From: CBDCXE01 sp965223725 [NCBI: Nitrospinota bacterium]
Lineage (GTDB): Bacteria > Nitrospinota_A > UBA7883
Direction of reading: 5' to 3'
NCBI GenBank assembly: GCA_965223725.1
Contig: CBDCXE010000003.1
Coordinates: forward strand, 305,081-369,080
Length of the DNA: 64,000 bases
The notes below the pieces were generated by a model. It was not told the DNA's origin and made no database searches. It saw only the letters and a list, made by a program, of their open reading frames with translations. This document shows, piece by piece, positions 18,037 to 27,093 of the stretch. A program made the translations under genes and the position numbers. Position 1 is the stretch's first letter. The number at the start of each line of letters is the position of its first letter.

Positions 18037-19055
18037 TTTTTCCTTTTAAAAAAGCTCAGGTCGATATCCATCTGGTATGCGCATGTGCAACCGGGGCAAT
18101 CTTTCAAAAATCCTTTTTTTCTGTTGCTCACATATTCGGGCGAATCGAGGATCTGCGCAAGGCTTTTTTCTGTCAGGTTGCCAGAGGAAGGCATGGCCCA
18201 ACAGCCATGGTATACATTACCAAAGCTGTCTATATAAATGTTCATCAGCGCCCGGGCGCAGTAATACTCCGCCATCCGGCTGTCCTTATACAGCTCCGGC
18301 GCTTTCATAAAACCCTTCACTGATCCATTGACCACATCCGGGAACTGTTTCTTCAGCCTTACCAGCTCTTCGCTGACTTTTACCATGTCCCCTTCCGTTG
18401 GGAAAATCGATTCATCCAGGTCCTGAAAATAGTAGAGGTTGTTGTCCGGCATGTTGAAACTAACCGATACCCCCCTCTCCGCCGCCAGGTTGACGATATA
18501 CTCCAGGTCATCCAGGTTGCTTTTGATGATGGTAAACGCCAGCCGGACCGTAACCCCGATATCTTTAAGCTTGTCGATCACATCCAGGGTTCGCTGATGG
18601 CTGCCCCTGATTTTCACATAATCTTCATGGCTCTGCTCACGCCCATGAAACGATATTTCGACCAGATCGACTTTGTGTTCTTTCAGCGATTCGATATCAG
18701 CATCCCGGATCAGCGATCCGTTGGTAGAGATTTTGGCGCTCATCCCGTCTGCGTTTGCTTGGTCAATCAGTTGATACATGGTCTTCCGCCGCAAAAATGC
18801 TTCGCCGCCGGTGAACCGGACCGACAGACCATCCCGGTTTTTGAAATCGTCCAGCACGGCGCTCCACTGCTCGGTGGTCAACTCTTTCGTTTTGTCGCCG
18901 ATCTCGTAACAGTTGCATGTCACGCATCGATAGTTGCACCGGTCGGAGAGCATTATCACCAGGGTCGGCGCCATGAACCCGGTCGGGTCACGTTTTATAT
19001 TTTGCGCATAGAGCGCCTTCGCGCCGATGACGGCCTTTTTGAGGTTGATTGACAT
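18033..19055 (-). CDS. Radical SAM protein with C-terminal cysteine cluster
   Basis: A 340-residue radical SAM enzyme. The [4Fe-4S] motif C-x3-C-x2-C is at residues 40-47 (CNYRCVTC), after a basic N-terminal segment. RFTGGEAFLRRKT is the SAM-contact strand. The C-terminal part has several cysteines (CARALM, CWAMPSSGNL, CPGCTC), a SPASM-like extra cluster domain seen in peptide- or heme-modifying enzymes of the MoaA/PqqE/NirJ group. The substrate is unknown. Tight coupling to the UbiD-family gene hints at a shared quinone or cofactor pathway, but that is only context. Confidence 0.85.
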   Translation of the reverse strand: MSINLKKAVIGAKALYAQNIKRDPTGFMAPTLVIMLSDRCNYRCVTCNCYEIGDKTKELTTEQWSAVLDDFKNRDGLSVRFTGGEAFLRRKTMYQLIDQANADGMSAKISTNGSLIRDADIESLKEHKVDLVEISFHGREQSHEDYVKIRGSHQRTLDVIDKLKDIGVTVRLAFTIIKSNLDDLEYIVNLAAERGVSVSFNMPDNNLYYFQDLDESIFPTEGDMVKVSEELVRLKKQFPDVVNGSVKGFMKAPELYKDSRMAEYYCARALMNIYIDSFGNVYHGCWAMPSSGNLTEKSLAQILDSPEYVSNRKKGFLKDCPGCTCAYQMDIDLSFFKRKK

Positions 19056-19063
19056 ACAGTGGA

Positions 19064-19861
19064 TTATAACCCTATGGTCAAGGTTTCCCCGTCATTGGGG
19101 ATAAAAACTGTTGATATCAAGCCTTTGCTTTCCAGTTCCATTTTTAATTGCTGCCTAGTAATTTGGCAATGATTCAAAGCTTCAAGATGATTGGCGACAA
19201 CTTTGCCAGGAGCATTTAGGACAAATGTCACTATTTCCGTCATTGGCATTAATATCGGCCCGCCAACATCCAAGCTTGCGCCGCCGGACGCCACCACGGC
19301 CAGGTCAGGCTTGAATTCCACCAAAGCTCTTTCTACATCCTTTGTATACACGGTATCGCCACTGATATAAACAGAAGGTTCATCCGGCAGCTGAATATAG
19401 AGCCCGACACCATTAGCCATCAGGTTGTGTATCCAGCCATGACCATGCTGTGCCGGCACAGCCGTAATTTCACCATCCAGCATTCGCGCCGTCTGCCAGT
19501 CATTCAGAGCCAAGCAAATATTCAAGCCTTGTTTTGCCAAGTATGATACGTCTTGTTTGCGCGTTACCACCGGAATATTTTTATCTCGCAGAAAGGAGGT
19601 CCCGGCGTGATCAAGATGGTCTTTATGTTGCAAGGCTTTGATACCGAATTTTTGACTATGGGTAATCAGGCAATGTGTCACCTTGTCTAAAATATCGGCG
19701 GCATTATCCGGCAGTGAGACGGTGGGGTTTCTTTTCGGTTTATGCCTTGAATATGCAAAGGGAGAAAAGGCCCCTTTCCCGCCAAGCATCGGGTCTATCA
19801 AAATATGATGATCTTTCGACTCTATGACAAACGTGGCATTTCTTAAATGATGTATTTTCAT
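19064..19861 (-). CDS. Metallo-beta-lactamase fold hydrolase (UlaG-like)
   Basis: About 265 residues in a metallo-beta-lactamase fold. It starts MKIHHLRNATFVIESKDHH and ILIDPMLG, as in UlaG/UPF0173 proteins. The metal motif region is HKDHLDHAG, with further ligands likely in PAQHGHGWIHN, SGDTVYTK and VANHLEALNH. The usual T-H-x-H-x-D-H run is stretched by an insertion between THS and HKDHLDH. I use ATG 19861; a GTG at 19867 is possible. It lies between gpmI and the radical SAM gene with only short gaps. The substrate cannot be told. Confidence 0.75.
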   Translation of the reverse strand: MKIHHLRNATFVIESKDHHILIDPMLGGKGAFSPFAYSRHKPKRNPTVSLPDNAADILDKVTHCLITHSQKFGIKALQHKDHLDHAGTSFLRDKNIPVVTRKQDVSYLAKQGLNICLALNDWQTARMLDGEITAVPAQHGHGWIHNLMANGVGLYIQLPDEPSVYISGDTVYTKDVERALVEFKPDLAVVASGGASLDVGGPILMPMTEIVTFVLNAPGKVVANHLEALNHCQITRQQLKMELESKGLISTVFIPNDGETLTIGL

Positions 19862-19900
19862 GGTCACACAACCGCTTCGTTATCGGGGAACCGGGACATT

Positions 19901-21427
19901 CTATACGAGCAGACTGGCGCCGGTCATTTCATCCGGTTGCGCGATATCCAAAAGCTTCAATACCGTGGGCGCAATATCGGAGAGCCTGCCCCCTTCACGA
20001 AGTTTCAGGTCGTGATTACCAATATAATAGAAAGGCACTGGGTTAGTCGTATGGGCGGTCATCGGCTTGCCCCGCTCATCCACCATGGTCTCTATGTTCC
20101 CATGATCCGCGGTTATCAACAGATCGGCGCCCGCTTTGCCGCATGCGTCGATTATCCTCCCTACCGATTCATCCACCACACCAACAGCCTGCACTGCAGC
20201 ATCCCATACACCGGTATGGCCCACCATATCGCCATTGGCCAGGTTGACGATGATCACCCGATATTCACCGCTGTTAACTGCGTCGATAACCACATCCGCG
20301 ACCTGCGGGCAGCTCATCTCCGGTTGCAGGTCGTAGGTACGCACCCTTGGCGACGGGATCAGCTTTCTACTTTCACCATCGTTGGGCGGCTCCACACCGC
20401 CGTTGAAGAAAAATGTTACATGCGCATATTTCTCTGTCTCCGCCGTCCGCAGTTGGGCAAGGCCATTCTGCGCCAATATCTGGCCCAGACCGTTTTCCGG
20501 TACCGCGCTGTCATAGGCTACCGGCAGATCAAAGTTGGCGTCATACTCGGTCATGCAGGTGACGCTCAGTTTTGGGGCCGATTCCCGCTTAATCTCACGA
20601 AATTCTGTGTCATAAAGTGTCCGGACGATTTCGCGCATACGATCGGCGCGAAAGTTGAACATAATAACTTCGTCGCCATCTTTAAGCGTCCCAACAGACT
20701 CTCCATTCTCTTCAATAATGGAGGGCTCGATAAACTCGTCGGTTATTTCTTTTTCATAGCTCGACTTCACCGCCTCCACAGCTGAACCAAATCGCAACCC
20801 TTCACCGGCAGTCAACAGTCCGTAAGCCTTTTCCACCCGCTCCCAACGTTTGTCCCGATCCATAGCCCAGAACCGGCCGGTCACGGTGGCTATTCTGCCG
20901 ACTCCAATATCGGCCAGCGTTTTTTCCAGCTGTTCAATATATTCCAGGCCAGAGTCTGGCGGTGTATCCCGCCCATCCATGAAGGCATGGATGTATACTT
21001 TCTCTAAACCATTCTCTTTGGCAAGTTTTACCAGCGCGATCAGATGGTCGATATGGCTATGAACGCCGCCATCGGAGAGCAAGCCGAGGAAATGGATAGC
21101 GGCGTCATTCTCCAACGCTCGAACCATGGCCGATTTCAGCGCCTGGTTACTTTGAAATGAGCCATCCTCTATGGAGCGGGAAATACGCAGAAGATCCTGA
21201 TACACAATTCGCCCGGCGCCGATGTTCAGGTGCCCCACTTCGGAGTTGCCCATCTGCCCCACCGGTAGCCCCACCTTTTCACCAGAAGCGTCTATCTGAA
21301 GATACGGTTTTTCTGCATTCAGCCTGTCAAAAACAGGTGTGGCGCCCTGTGCAATGGCGTTCCATTCGTCATTTTCTGAAATACCCCACCCATCCAGGAT
21401 GCACAGCACCAGTGGTTTTTCTTTCAA
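19901..21427 (-). CDS. gpmI: 2,3-bisphosphoglycerate-independent phosphoglycerate mutase
   Basis: A 508-residue cofactor-independent phosphoglycerate mutase, which interconverts 3- and 2-phosphoglycerate in glycolysis using two manganese ions. The catalytic serine is S62 in MGNSEVGHLNIGAGR; metal ligands include D12 (CILDGWG) and the later ITADHGNIE segment. Length matches the family. The start codon is TTG at 21427, chosen because a strong AAGGAG ribosome site lies 7 bases ahead and the family start MKEKPLVLCILDGWG follows directly. Confidence 0.96.
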   Translation of the reverse strand: MKEKPLVLCILDGWGISENDEWNAIAQGATPVFDRLNAEKPYLQIDASGEKVGLPVGQMGNSEVGHLNIGAGRIVYQDLLRISRSIEDGSFQSNQALKSAMVRALENDAAIHFLGLLSDGGVHSHIDHLIALVKLAKENGLEKVYIHAFMDGRDTPPDSGLEYIEQLEKTLADIGVGRIATVTGRFWAMDRDKRWERVEKAYGLLTAGEGLRFGSAVEAVKSSYEKEITDEFIEPSIIEENGESVGTLKDGDEVIMFNFRADRMREIVRTLYDTEFREIKRESAPKLSVTCMTEYDANFDLPVAYDSAVPENGLGQILAQNGLAQLRTAETEKYAHVTFFFNGGVEPPNDGESRKLIPSPRVRTYDLQPEMSCPQVADVVIDAVNSGEYRVIIVNLANGDMVGHTGVWDAAVQAVGVVDESVGRIIDACGKAGADLLITADHGNIETMVDERGKPMTAHTTNPVPFYYIGNHDLKLREGGRLSDIAPTVLKLLDIAQPDEMTGASLLV

Positions 21428-21717
21428 ATTCTTCTCCTTAGTTCATCACTCTACACTCAGGCAACAAGGCAGTCAATCTCAAGCCGAATTAATAATGGCT
21501 AAGCCGTTTAATAATCGGATGGAGCGTACTGGATCAAATATATAATAGATATATTATCAGGAATTGCTAAAAAGATGGTATTTTAGCCGATTTTTTAATA
21601 AAAACGCTATTTTTTTGCTATTTTTGGTTGGTTTAGTGTAAAATCATCAAGCATTGAATTAATAGCTTTCATGTGCAGGAACCAATTCCCCGGTAACTTA
21701 TTAGAATAGTAGATGAT
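21428..21717 (+). promoter_or_regulatory. Divergent intergenic region with likely accB promoter
   Basis: AT-rich DNA between gpmI (leftward) and accB (rightward). A plausible promoter for accB is TTGCTA at 21615-21620, an 18-base spacer and TAAAAT at 21639-21644. I see no gene or strong hairpin in the remainder. Confidence 0.4.
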
Positions 21718-22194
21718 ATGAACCTTTCAGATATCAAAAAGCTTATCAAGCTGTTTGAAAACAGCGATGTCTCCGAACTGGAAGTGGAGCAGGAGGGGCT
21801 TCGGGTCCAGATGAGAAAAGGTGGAGCCGACAACTCGCCGCAACAAATCAGCACAATCATCAGCCCTCACCCATCCGCGCAAATAACCGATGCTCAAAAC
21901 ACAGCAGCAACCTCTGATCAGCCTGTACAAACCCCTGAAACCGGGAGTCCAAAAGGTTATATTATAAAATCACCCATGGTCGGGTCATTTTTCCGCTCTC
22001 CTTCACCCACAGCGCCACCATATGTGGAAGAAGGCGACCTGGTCCGGTCGGGGCATGTATTGTGTATTATAGAGGCCATGAAGCTGATGAACGAGATCGA
22101 GAGCGATGTCGAAGGTAAAATTGTCAAAATTTTCCCGGAGAACGGCAAGCCTGTGGAATATGATGAGCCGCTGTTCGAAATTGAGCCGGCATAG
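21718..22194 (+). CDS. accB: Acetyl-CoA carboxylase biotin carboxyl carrier protein
   Basis: A 158-residue BCCP. The N-terminal helix (LSDIKKLIKLFENSDVSELE) and strand that bind AccC are followed by a Gln/Pro/Ala-rich linker (residues 40-78) and the biotinyl domain. The biotinylated lysine is K122 in EAMKLMNEI. The domain keeps the protruding thumb segment (SPSPTAPPYVEEG). It lies 36 bases ahead of accC, the usual accBC operon. Confidence 0.96.
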   Translation: MNLSDIKKLIKLFENSDVSELEVEQEGLRVQMRKGGADNSPQQISTIISPHPSAQITDAQNTAATSDQPVQTPETGSPKGYIIKSPMVGSFFRSPSPTAPPYVEEGDLVRSGHVLCIIEAMKLMNEIESDVEGKIVKIFPENGKPVEYDEPLFEIEPA

Positions 22195-22230
22195 CCATCG
22201 TCTGATTCTGGTCCTTTACTGAAAAATAGC

Positions 22231-23574
22231 ATGTTCAAAAAAATATTAATCGCAAACCGTGGCGAAATCGCCATACGTATTATCCGCGCCTGCAAAGAGA
22301 TAGGCATAGCCACAGTGGCGGTCCATTCCACCGCCGATGAAGATTCGTTGCATGTCCGATTCGCCGACGAATCCGTGTGCATAGGCCCGGCGCCTTCCGA
22401 CAAGAGCTATCTGAACTCGGCGGCGATCATCAGCGCCGCGGAGGTCACCGGAACCGACGCCATCCATCCCGGCTACGGTTTTCTGGCGGAGAATTCTGGA
22501 TTCGCGGAAGTATGCGAGTCGTGCAAAATTGTATTCATCGGCCCAACGGCGGAGCACATCCGCCAAATGGGACACAAATCAAACGCCCGGGCGCTGGCGG
22601 AAAAGGTTGGCGTGCCTGTGATCCCTGGCTCCGCCACCAACATCGAATCGAACGAAGAGGCGGCGCAGATAGCGGATGAAATCGGATATCCGGTCATGTT
22701 GAAAGCTGCATTGGGTGGAGGCGGCCGGGGGATGCGCATCATCAAATCGAGCTCTGAACTTGAGAATGCTTTGGAGATTGTGAAGTCAGAAGCAGCCTCT
22801 GCGTTCGGCGATCCAAATATCTATATAGAAAAATATATCGAAGACCCGAAGCATATAGAGATACAGCTGATGGCGGATGTCCATGGAAACATGCTGAGTC
22901 TGGGCGAGCGGGACTGCTCTATCCAGCGCCGACACCAAAAACTGGTGGAGGAAGCTCCAGCGCCGACCATCAGTGATGACGCGCGAAAAAGAATGTCCGA
23001 TGACGCGTTGGCGCTTGCCAAGGCGATAGGGTACAGGAGCCTGGGCACTGTCGAATTTCTGTATGACAAGGATGGCGCACACTATTTCATCGAGATGAAC
23101 ACGCGCATACAGGTGGAGCATACAGTCACGGAATGTATCACCGGCCTCGATCTGGTGAAAGAGCAGATAATGATAGCGGCGGGTGAAAAACTGCGGTTCG
23201 GCCAGGAGAAGGTCCGCCGGTATGGCCACAGCATAGAATGCCGCATCAACGCAGAAGACCCTTACACATTTCTGCCCAGCCCCGGTCTGGTCACCGGGCT
23301 GAATATACCGGGCGGACCGGGTGTGCGGGTGGATACCGCTTTATATAATGAAGTGGAGATAATGCCATATTACGAATCGCTGGTGGCGAAGCTGGTGGTC
23401 CATGGCATCGACCGGGCGGAGGCCATGGCCAAGATGAACCGGGCATTGTCGGAGTTTCATATAGCAGGGATCAAGACCACGATACCGCTGTTGCTCGACG
23501 TGATGAACTCGGAGGAGTATACATCGGGCGCCTACTACACCGGCTCGCTCGACCGCATGATCGCAGGGATATAA
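22231..23574 (+). CDS. accC: Acetyl-CoA carboxylase, biotin carboxylase subunit
   Basis: A 447-residue biotin carboxylase, which uses ATP and bicarbonate to carboxylate biotin on AccB, the first step of fatty acid synthesis. It starts MFKKILIANRGEIAIRIIRA. The ATP-grasp glycine loop is ALGGGGRGMRI, followed by ERDCSIQRRHQKLVEEAP and the catalytic EMNTRIQVEHTVTE. Length is normal. Its stop overlaps the next gene as TAATG, so translation is likely coupled. Confidence 0.97.
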   Translation: MFKKILIANRGEIAIRIIRACKEIGIATVAVHSTADEDSLHVRFADESVCIGPAPSDKSYLNSAAIISAAEVTGTDAIHPGYGFLAENSGFAEVCESCKIVFIGPTAEHIRQMGHKSNARALAEKVGVPVIPGSATNIESNEEAAQIADEIGYPVMLKAALGGGGRGMRIIKSSSELENALEIVKSEAASAFGDPNIYIEKYIEDPKHIEIQLMADVHGNMLSLGERDCSIQRRHQKLVEEAPAPTISDDARKRMSDDALALAKAIGYRSLGTVEFLYDKDGAHYFIEMNTRIQVEHTVTECITGLDLVKEQIMIAAGEKLRFGQEKVRRYGHSIECRINAEDPYTFLPSPGLVTGLNIPGGPGVRVDTALYNEVEIMPYYESLVAKLVVHGIDRAEAMAKMNRALSEFHIAGIKTTIPLLLDVMNSEEYTSGAYYTGSLDRMIAGI

Positions 23575-24329
23575 TGGAGCTTACATTACTGGGCACAGGC
23601 ACATGTTCGCCGGTCCCGGAGAGGACACCCGCCTGCTATTTCCTGAAGGCAGGCGCCCGCCGGTTTCTCATCGACCCGGGCCCAGGGGCTGTGAACAGGC
23701 TCGCCCAGGCAGGGATCGATCCTTTTTCGGTGGACGCCATATTCATCAGCCATATGCACCCGGACCATTGCGCCGACCTGGTCCCCTGGCTGTTCAGTTA
23801 TAAGCATTGCCTGGGCGATCAGTTAAGGGGCGATATTGATATTATTGCGCCAGAGGGTTTCAAAGAGTTTTTCGATAACTTGATGATAGCCAACGGGCAG
23901 TGGGTACTGTCTGATAATTACGAAATCAAAATTGAAGAAGTACGTGATACCCGATGGAGCCAAGGCGGCGTATCTATAATATCTTCTCCGGTGCTCCATG
24001 GAGCGGGCGGGCTCGGCTATCGGTTCGAAAGGGATGGCAAATCGCTGGCGTATTCCGGCGATACCGGTTATTGCGAAGAGCTGATCGAGCTGGCCCGGGA
24101 CGCGGACGCGCTGTTGGTGGAATGCTCTGTGCCGGATGATCATGATGTCAATGGCCATATGCGCCCCGGGGAAGTGGCGCAAACCGGCATCCGGTCCGGG
24201 GTTCGGCGGCTGGTGCTGACCCACTTCTATCCAGTGGTGGATACCGACAAGGTGGCTGACATAGTCCGTGGAGCTGGTTATCAAGGTGAGATCACCGTCG
24301 GCGAAGATGGCATGACCATCGAGCTGTGA
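23574..24329 (+). CDS. MBL-fold hydrolase, RNase Z-like
   Basis: A 251-residue metallo-beta-lactamase fold protein. It begins MELTLLGTGTCSPVPERTP, like RNase Z/ElaC relatives. The metal site is SHMHPDHCADL, with further ligands in SPVLHG, YSGDTGYCEE and VLTHFYP. It is shorter than RNase Z (about 305 residues), and I see no clear flexible-arm segment, so tRNA 3' processing should not be assumed. Translational overlap with accC suggests regular co-expression with fatty acid synthesis genes. Confidence 0.8.
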   Translation: MELTLLGTGTCSPVPERTPACYFLKAGARRFLIDPGPGAVNRLAQAGIDPFSVDAIFISHMHPDHCADLVPWLFSYKHCLGDQLRGDIDIIAPEGFKEFFDNLMIANGQWVLSDNYEIKIEEVRDTRWSQGGVSIISSPVLHGAGGLGYRFERDGKSLAYSGDTGYCEELIELARDADALLVECSVPDDHDVNGHMRPGEVAQTGIRSGVRRLVLTHFYPVVDTDKVADIVRGAGYQGEITVGEDGMTIEL

Positions 24330-24367
24330 CGACCCTGCATCGGTAAAGTTCTGGGTAGTCCTGGTTT

Positions 24368-24958
24368 ATGAGTAATAAATATACCGATGTGATCAAGTCA
24401 TTAATCAAGCGTGACCCAGACCGAATGGAAATATTGCGTGTTACCCAATCGTTAGATTTGAATGATTGGTGTGTCGGCGCCGGCTTCGTCAGGAACTGTG
24501 TATGGGATTACCTGCATAATTATGACACTCCAACACCCCTTAACGACATTGACGTATGTTATTACGATCTTGCGGGCATGGATCCAGATTCTGATAAAGA
24601 GATGGAGCGGACACTGCGCGCAAAGCTGCCGGAACATCAGTGGTCACTGAAAAACCAGGCGCGAATGCATTTGAAAAACAATTGCGCGCAATATAAAAGC
24701 ACATTGGATGCGATGAGCTATTGGCCGGAGATTCAAACAACGGTGGGTGTTTCACTGGAAGATAATGATGATATTATCGTGCGCTCTGTATACCCACTGG
24801 AGCGTTTGTTTTCATACAAGATAGAGCCAAACCCAAAATGCAAATCAAACAATTTGGCCCTCTCCCGCATAAAACAGAAAAACTGGTTGCAGATTTGGCC
24901 AATGCTATCAGTTCATGATATAGATGTTAATGCCGTTTATGTGTCAAATGATGAATAG
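24368..24958 (+). CDS. Nucleotidyltransferase-like protein (DUF925 / NTP_transf_6)
   Basis: A 196-residue protein of the DUF925 family. The nucleotidyltransferase-like core shows VGAGFVRNCVWDYLH followed by PLNDIDVCYYD, the two-aspartate metal motif. A later QTTVGVSLED and RLFSYKIEPNP complete the family pattern. Family members resemble minimal polymerase-beta-type transferases, but no substrate is established. It is a single gene between the MBL hydrolase and tRNA-Ser. Confidence 0.78.
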   Translation: MSNKYTDVIKSLIKRDPDRMEILRVTQSLDLNDWCVGAGFVRNCVWDYLHNYDTPTPLNDIDVCYYDLAGMDPDSDKEMERTLRAKLPEHQWSLKNQARMHLKNNCAQYKSTLDAMSYWPEIQTTVGVSLEDNDDIIVRSVYPLERLFSYKIEPNPKCKSNNLALSRIKQKNWLQIWPMLSVHDIDVNAVYVSNDE

Positions 24959-24982
24959 ATAGAGTGATCATTACGTTGAAAT

Positions 24983-25076
<94 letters not shown>

Positions 25077-25193
25077 TTATACTGAATCCGATTGAAATAC
25101 ATGCCGGGCAGTATGGCCGTGATTATAGCATCAGGCGCCAATAAAGCAAAGAAGAGAACAACTGCGATATGCATTTACAAACCATTCCAGTTA

Positions 25194-25208
25194 TGGCACA
25201 CTATTTGC
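25194..25208 (+). promoter_or_regulatory. Candidate sigma-54 (-24/-12) promoter over lptC start
   Basis: TGGCAC at 25194-25199, five bases, then TTGC at 25205-25208. The invariant GG and GC are exactly ten bases apart, a full match to the sigma-54 consensus. The predicted transcript would start near 25219, just inside the proposed lptC start, so either lptC begins later or this is a chance match. rpoN itself lies downstream in the same run. Confidence 0.3.
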
Positions 25209-25211
25209 GTG

Positions 25212-25787
25212 ATGACAAGCGCCAGAAAAAACTTACGAATCGTATTGGTGGTTACGATAGTTTTGGTAGTTGGAATTATTTCCTGGTTTGTTGTTACAAC
25301 TAAAAATTCAATAGTTTCTGTGATTGACCCGGTTATTGATTTTAACCAGGATGAGATGGTTATCGACGGCGTGCATATTGTCGAAAAGAGTAGTATAGAT
25401 AAAACTATCGAGATCAAGGCGCAAAAAGCTGTTATAGCGTCGGATGAATCCCGCACTAGTTTGAAAAATTTTACGTTAGTCTCCACCGGTGGCAGCATGG
25501 GGCCTGTTACCATGGTAGCTGCTGATGGAACATTATACACCGGCACAAATGATGTTGACGCGGTTGGTCATGTATTACTGCATGATGCGAAGGGGAACAC
25601 ACTTTTAACAGATTCTTTAAACTGGAATAATGCAGATCAGCTTATATCAACCAATGATATAGTTCGAATGTTTGGTGAGCGGTTTATCATCAAAGGACAA
25701 GGAATGCTGGTTGATGTGGAGAAAGAGACAATGCTGCTGGAAAGTGATGTCACGGCTATATTTTATGAAAGCAGAGTAACAGAATGA
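25212..25787 (+). CDS. lptC: LPS export protein LptC
   Basis: LptC is the bitopic inner-membrane protein that takes LPS from the LptBFG transporter and hands it to LptA. From ATG 25212 the protein has a basic start and one membrane helix (RIVLVVTIVLVVGIISWFVV), then a periplasmic beta-jellyroll with the LptC/OstA pattern (IDGVHIVEK, IEIKAQKAVI, LYTGTNDVDAVGHVLLHDA). An earlier ATG at 25092 would add 40 non-family residues and place the helix internally, so I reject it. Its end overlaps lptA by four bases. Confidence 0.85.
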   Translation: MTSARKNLRIVLVVTIVLVVGIISWFVVTTKNSIVSVIDPVIDFNQDEMVIDGVHIVEKSSIDKTIEIKAQKAVIASDESRTSLKNFTLVSTGGSMGPVTMVAADGTLYTGTNDVDAVGHVLLHDAKGNTLLTDSLNWNNADQLISTNDIVRMFGERFIIKGQGMLVDVEKETMLLESDVTAIFYESRVTE

Positions 25788-26335
25788 AACATTTAATATT
25801 CACTGTTGCGTTGATATTATTGCTGCCACAAATAGGCGCAACGGCGAATAAACCATTATTCACAGAGGATAGTTCAGATAAAAACGCGCCTTTGGAAGTG
25901 ACATCAAACAGAATGATATCTGATAATAAAAACAACAATATAACTTTTTTGGGCGCTGTTATCGCCATTAAAGGAAAACTGAAGGTGGAGTCTGACAAAA
26001 TGGTGGTCCACACCGATGAATCCCAGAGTGATGTTAAAAATATCATTGCCACAGGGTCGGTGGTTATTACAAGAGGATACAAAGTGGCCACCGGAGAAAA
26101 AGCTGAATATTTCGCTGATGGACAGAAGATAGTATTGACCGGGAATCCGGTTCTGAAGGATTGCAACGACACGGCGTTGGGTGAGCGGATAATTTACTTT
26201 TTCGATAGAGAGGATATGGTCATTGTGGGTGGAAAGAAAGCGCGGTCAAAGGTTGTAATACATCCAAAAAACAAGAATAAAAAAGATTGCCCCGAAGAAG
26301 AAAAAGAGGGCAACAATTCAAAAAACAAAGAGTAA
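25784..26335 (+). CDS. lptA: LPS transport periplasmic protein LptA
   Basis: A 183-residue periplasmic bridge protein. A signal peptide (MKHLIFTVALILLLPQIGAT) precedes the OstA-like beta-jellyroll: PLEVTSNRMISDNKNNNITF, LKVESDKMVVH, IIATGSVVITRGYKVATGEK and QKIVLTGNPVL. The C-terminal 25 residues are highly charged (KNKNKKDCPEEEKE), which is longer and more acidic/basic than usual. It overlaps lptC by ATGA and lptB by TAATG, so the set is translationally coupled. Confidence 0.92.
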   Translation: MKHLIFTVALILLLPQIGATANKPLFTEDSSDKNAPLEVTSNRMISDNKNNNITFLGAVIAIKGKLKVESDKMVVHTDESQSDVKNIIATGSVVITRGYKVATGEKAEYFADGQKIVLTGNPVLKDCNDTALGERIIYFFDREDMVIVGGKKARSKVVIHPKNKNKKDCPEEEKEGNNSKNKE

Positions 26336-27063
26336 TGATACAGAACCTGCAAGCTTATGACCTGGTGAAATCTTATAAAGGTAGACAGGTGGTCAATAAG
26401 TTTTCGTTTAATATGACCAACCAGGAGATAGTCGGCTTGCTCGGCCCGAACGGCGCAGGGAAAACCACTATATTCTATATGATAATCGGCCTGACAAGGG
26501 GCGATAGCGGAACGGTGCTTATGGATGACCTGGACATTACCTATATGCCGATGTACCAGCGGGCTCGGATTGGAGTGGGCTATCTTCCGCAGGAGCCATC
26601 TATTTTCAGGAAGTTAACTGTATATGAAAATGTATTGGCAATCTTGGAGACCTTGCCATTAACACGGTATGAAAGAGAAACGAGAGCAAAGGAATTGCTG
26701 GAGGAACTTGGTATTCTGGAGCTTTCAGATAGTATGGCGCTATCCTTGTCTGGTGGTGAGCGGCGCAGGCTGGAGATCGCCAGAGCCTTGGCCACAGAGC
26801 CATCATTTATTTTGCTGGACGAGCCGTTTGCCGGGATCGACCCTATCGCAGTCAAGGAAATTCAAAGTATTATCAATCAGTTAAAGAACAGGAATATTGG
26901 AATCTTGATAACTGATCATAACGTTCGGGACACCCTGGGCATTACCAGCAGGGCATATATCATTAGTGAAGGCCAGTTGCTGGAAGAGGGCTCACCGGAG
27001 CATATCGCTTCCAGTGAAAAGGCCAGAAATATCTATCTTGGAGACGATTTTTCGCTAAAATGA
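26335..27063 (+). CDS. lptB: LPS export ABC transporter ATPase LptB
   Basis: The cytoplasmic ATPase of the LPS transporter. From ATG 26335 it begins MIQNLQAYDLVKSYKGRQVV. Walker A GPNGAGKTT is at residues 38-46, the Q-loop is GVGYLPQEPSIFRKLTV, the signature is LSLSGGERRRLEIARAL and Walker B is FILLDEPFAGIDPIAV. The segment THNVRDTLGI appears here as TDHNVRDTLGI, the LptB switch motif. An in-frame earlier start at 26287 overlaps lptA widely and adds a basic tail, so it is unlikely. Confidence 0.95.
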   Translation: MIQNLQAYDLVKSYKGRQVVNKFSFNMTNQEIVGLLGPNGAGKTTIFYMIIGLTRGDSGTVLMDDLDITYMPMYQRARIGVGYLPQEPSIFRKLTVYENVLAILETLPLTRYERETRAKELLEELGILELSDSMALSLSGGERRRLEIARALATEPSFILLDEPFAGIDPIAVKEIQSIINQLKNRNIGILITDHNVRDTLGITSRAYIISEGQLLEEGSPEHIASSEKARNIYLGDDFSLK

Positions 27064-27093
27064 TATATATGAAGTATTACAGTGGAGAGTCGG

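Noticed and set aside
25092-25211. Longer lptC start at 25092
   Set aside because: Adds 40 residues with no family likeness and pushes the N-terminal membrane helix inward.
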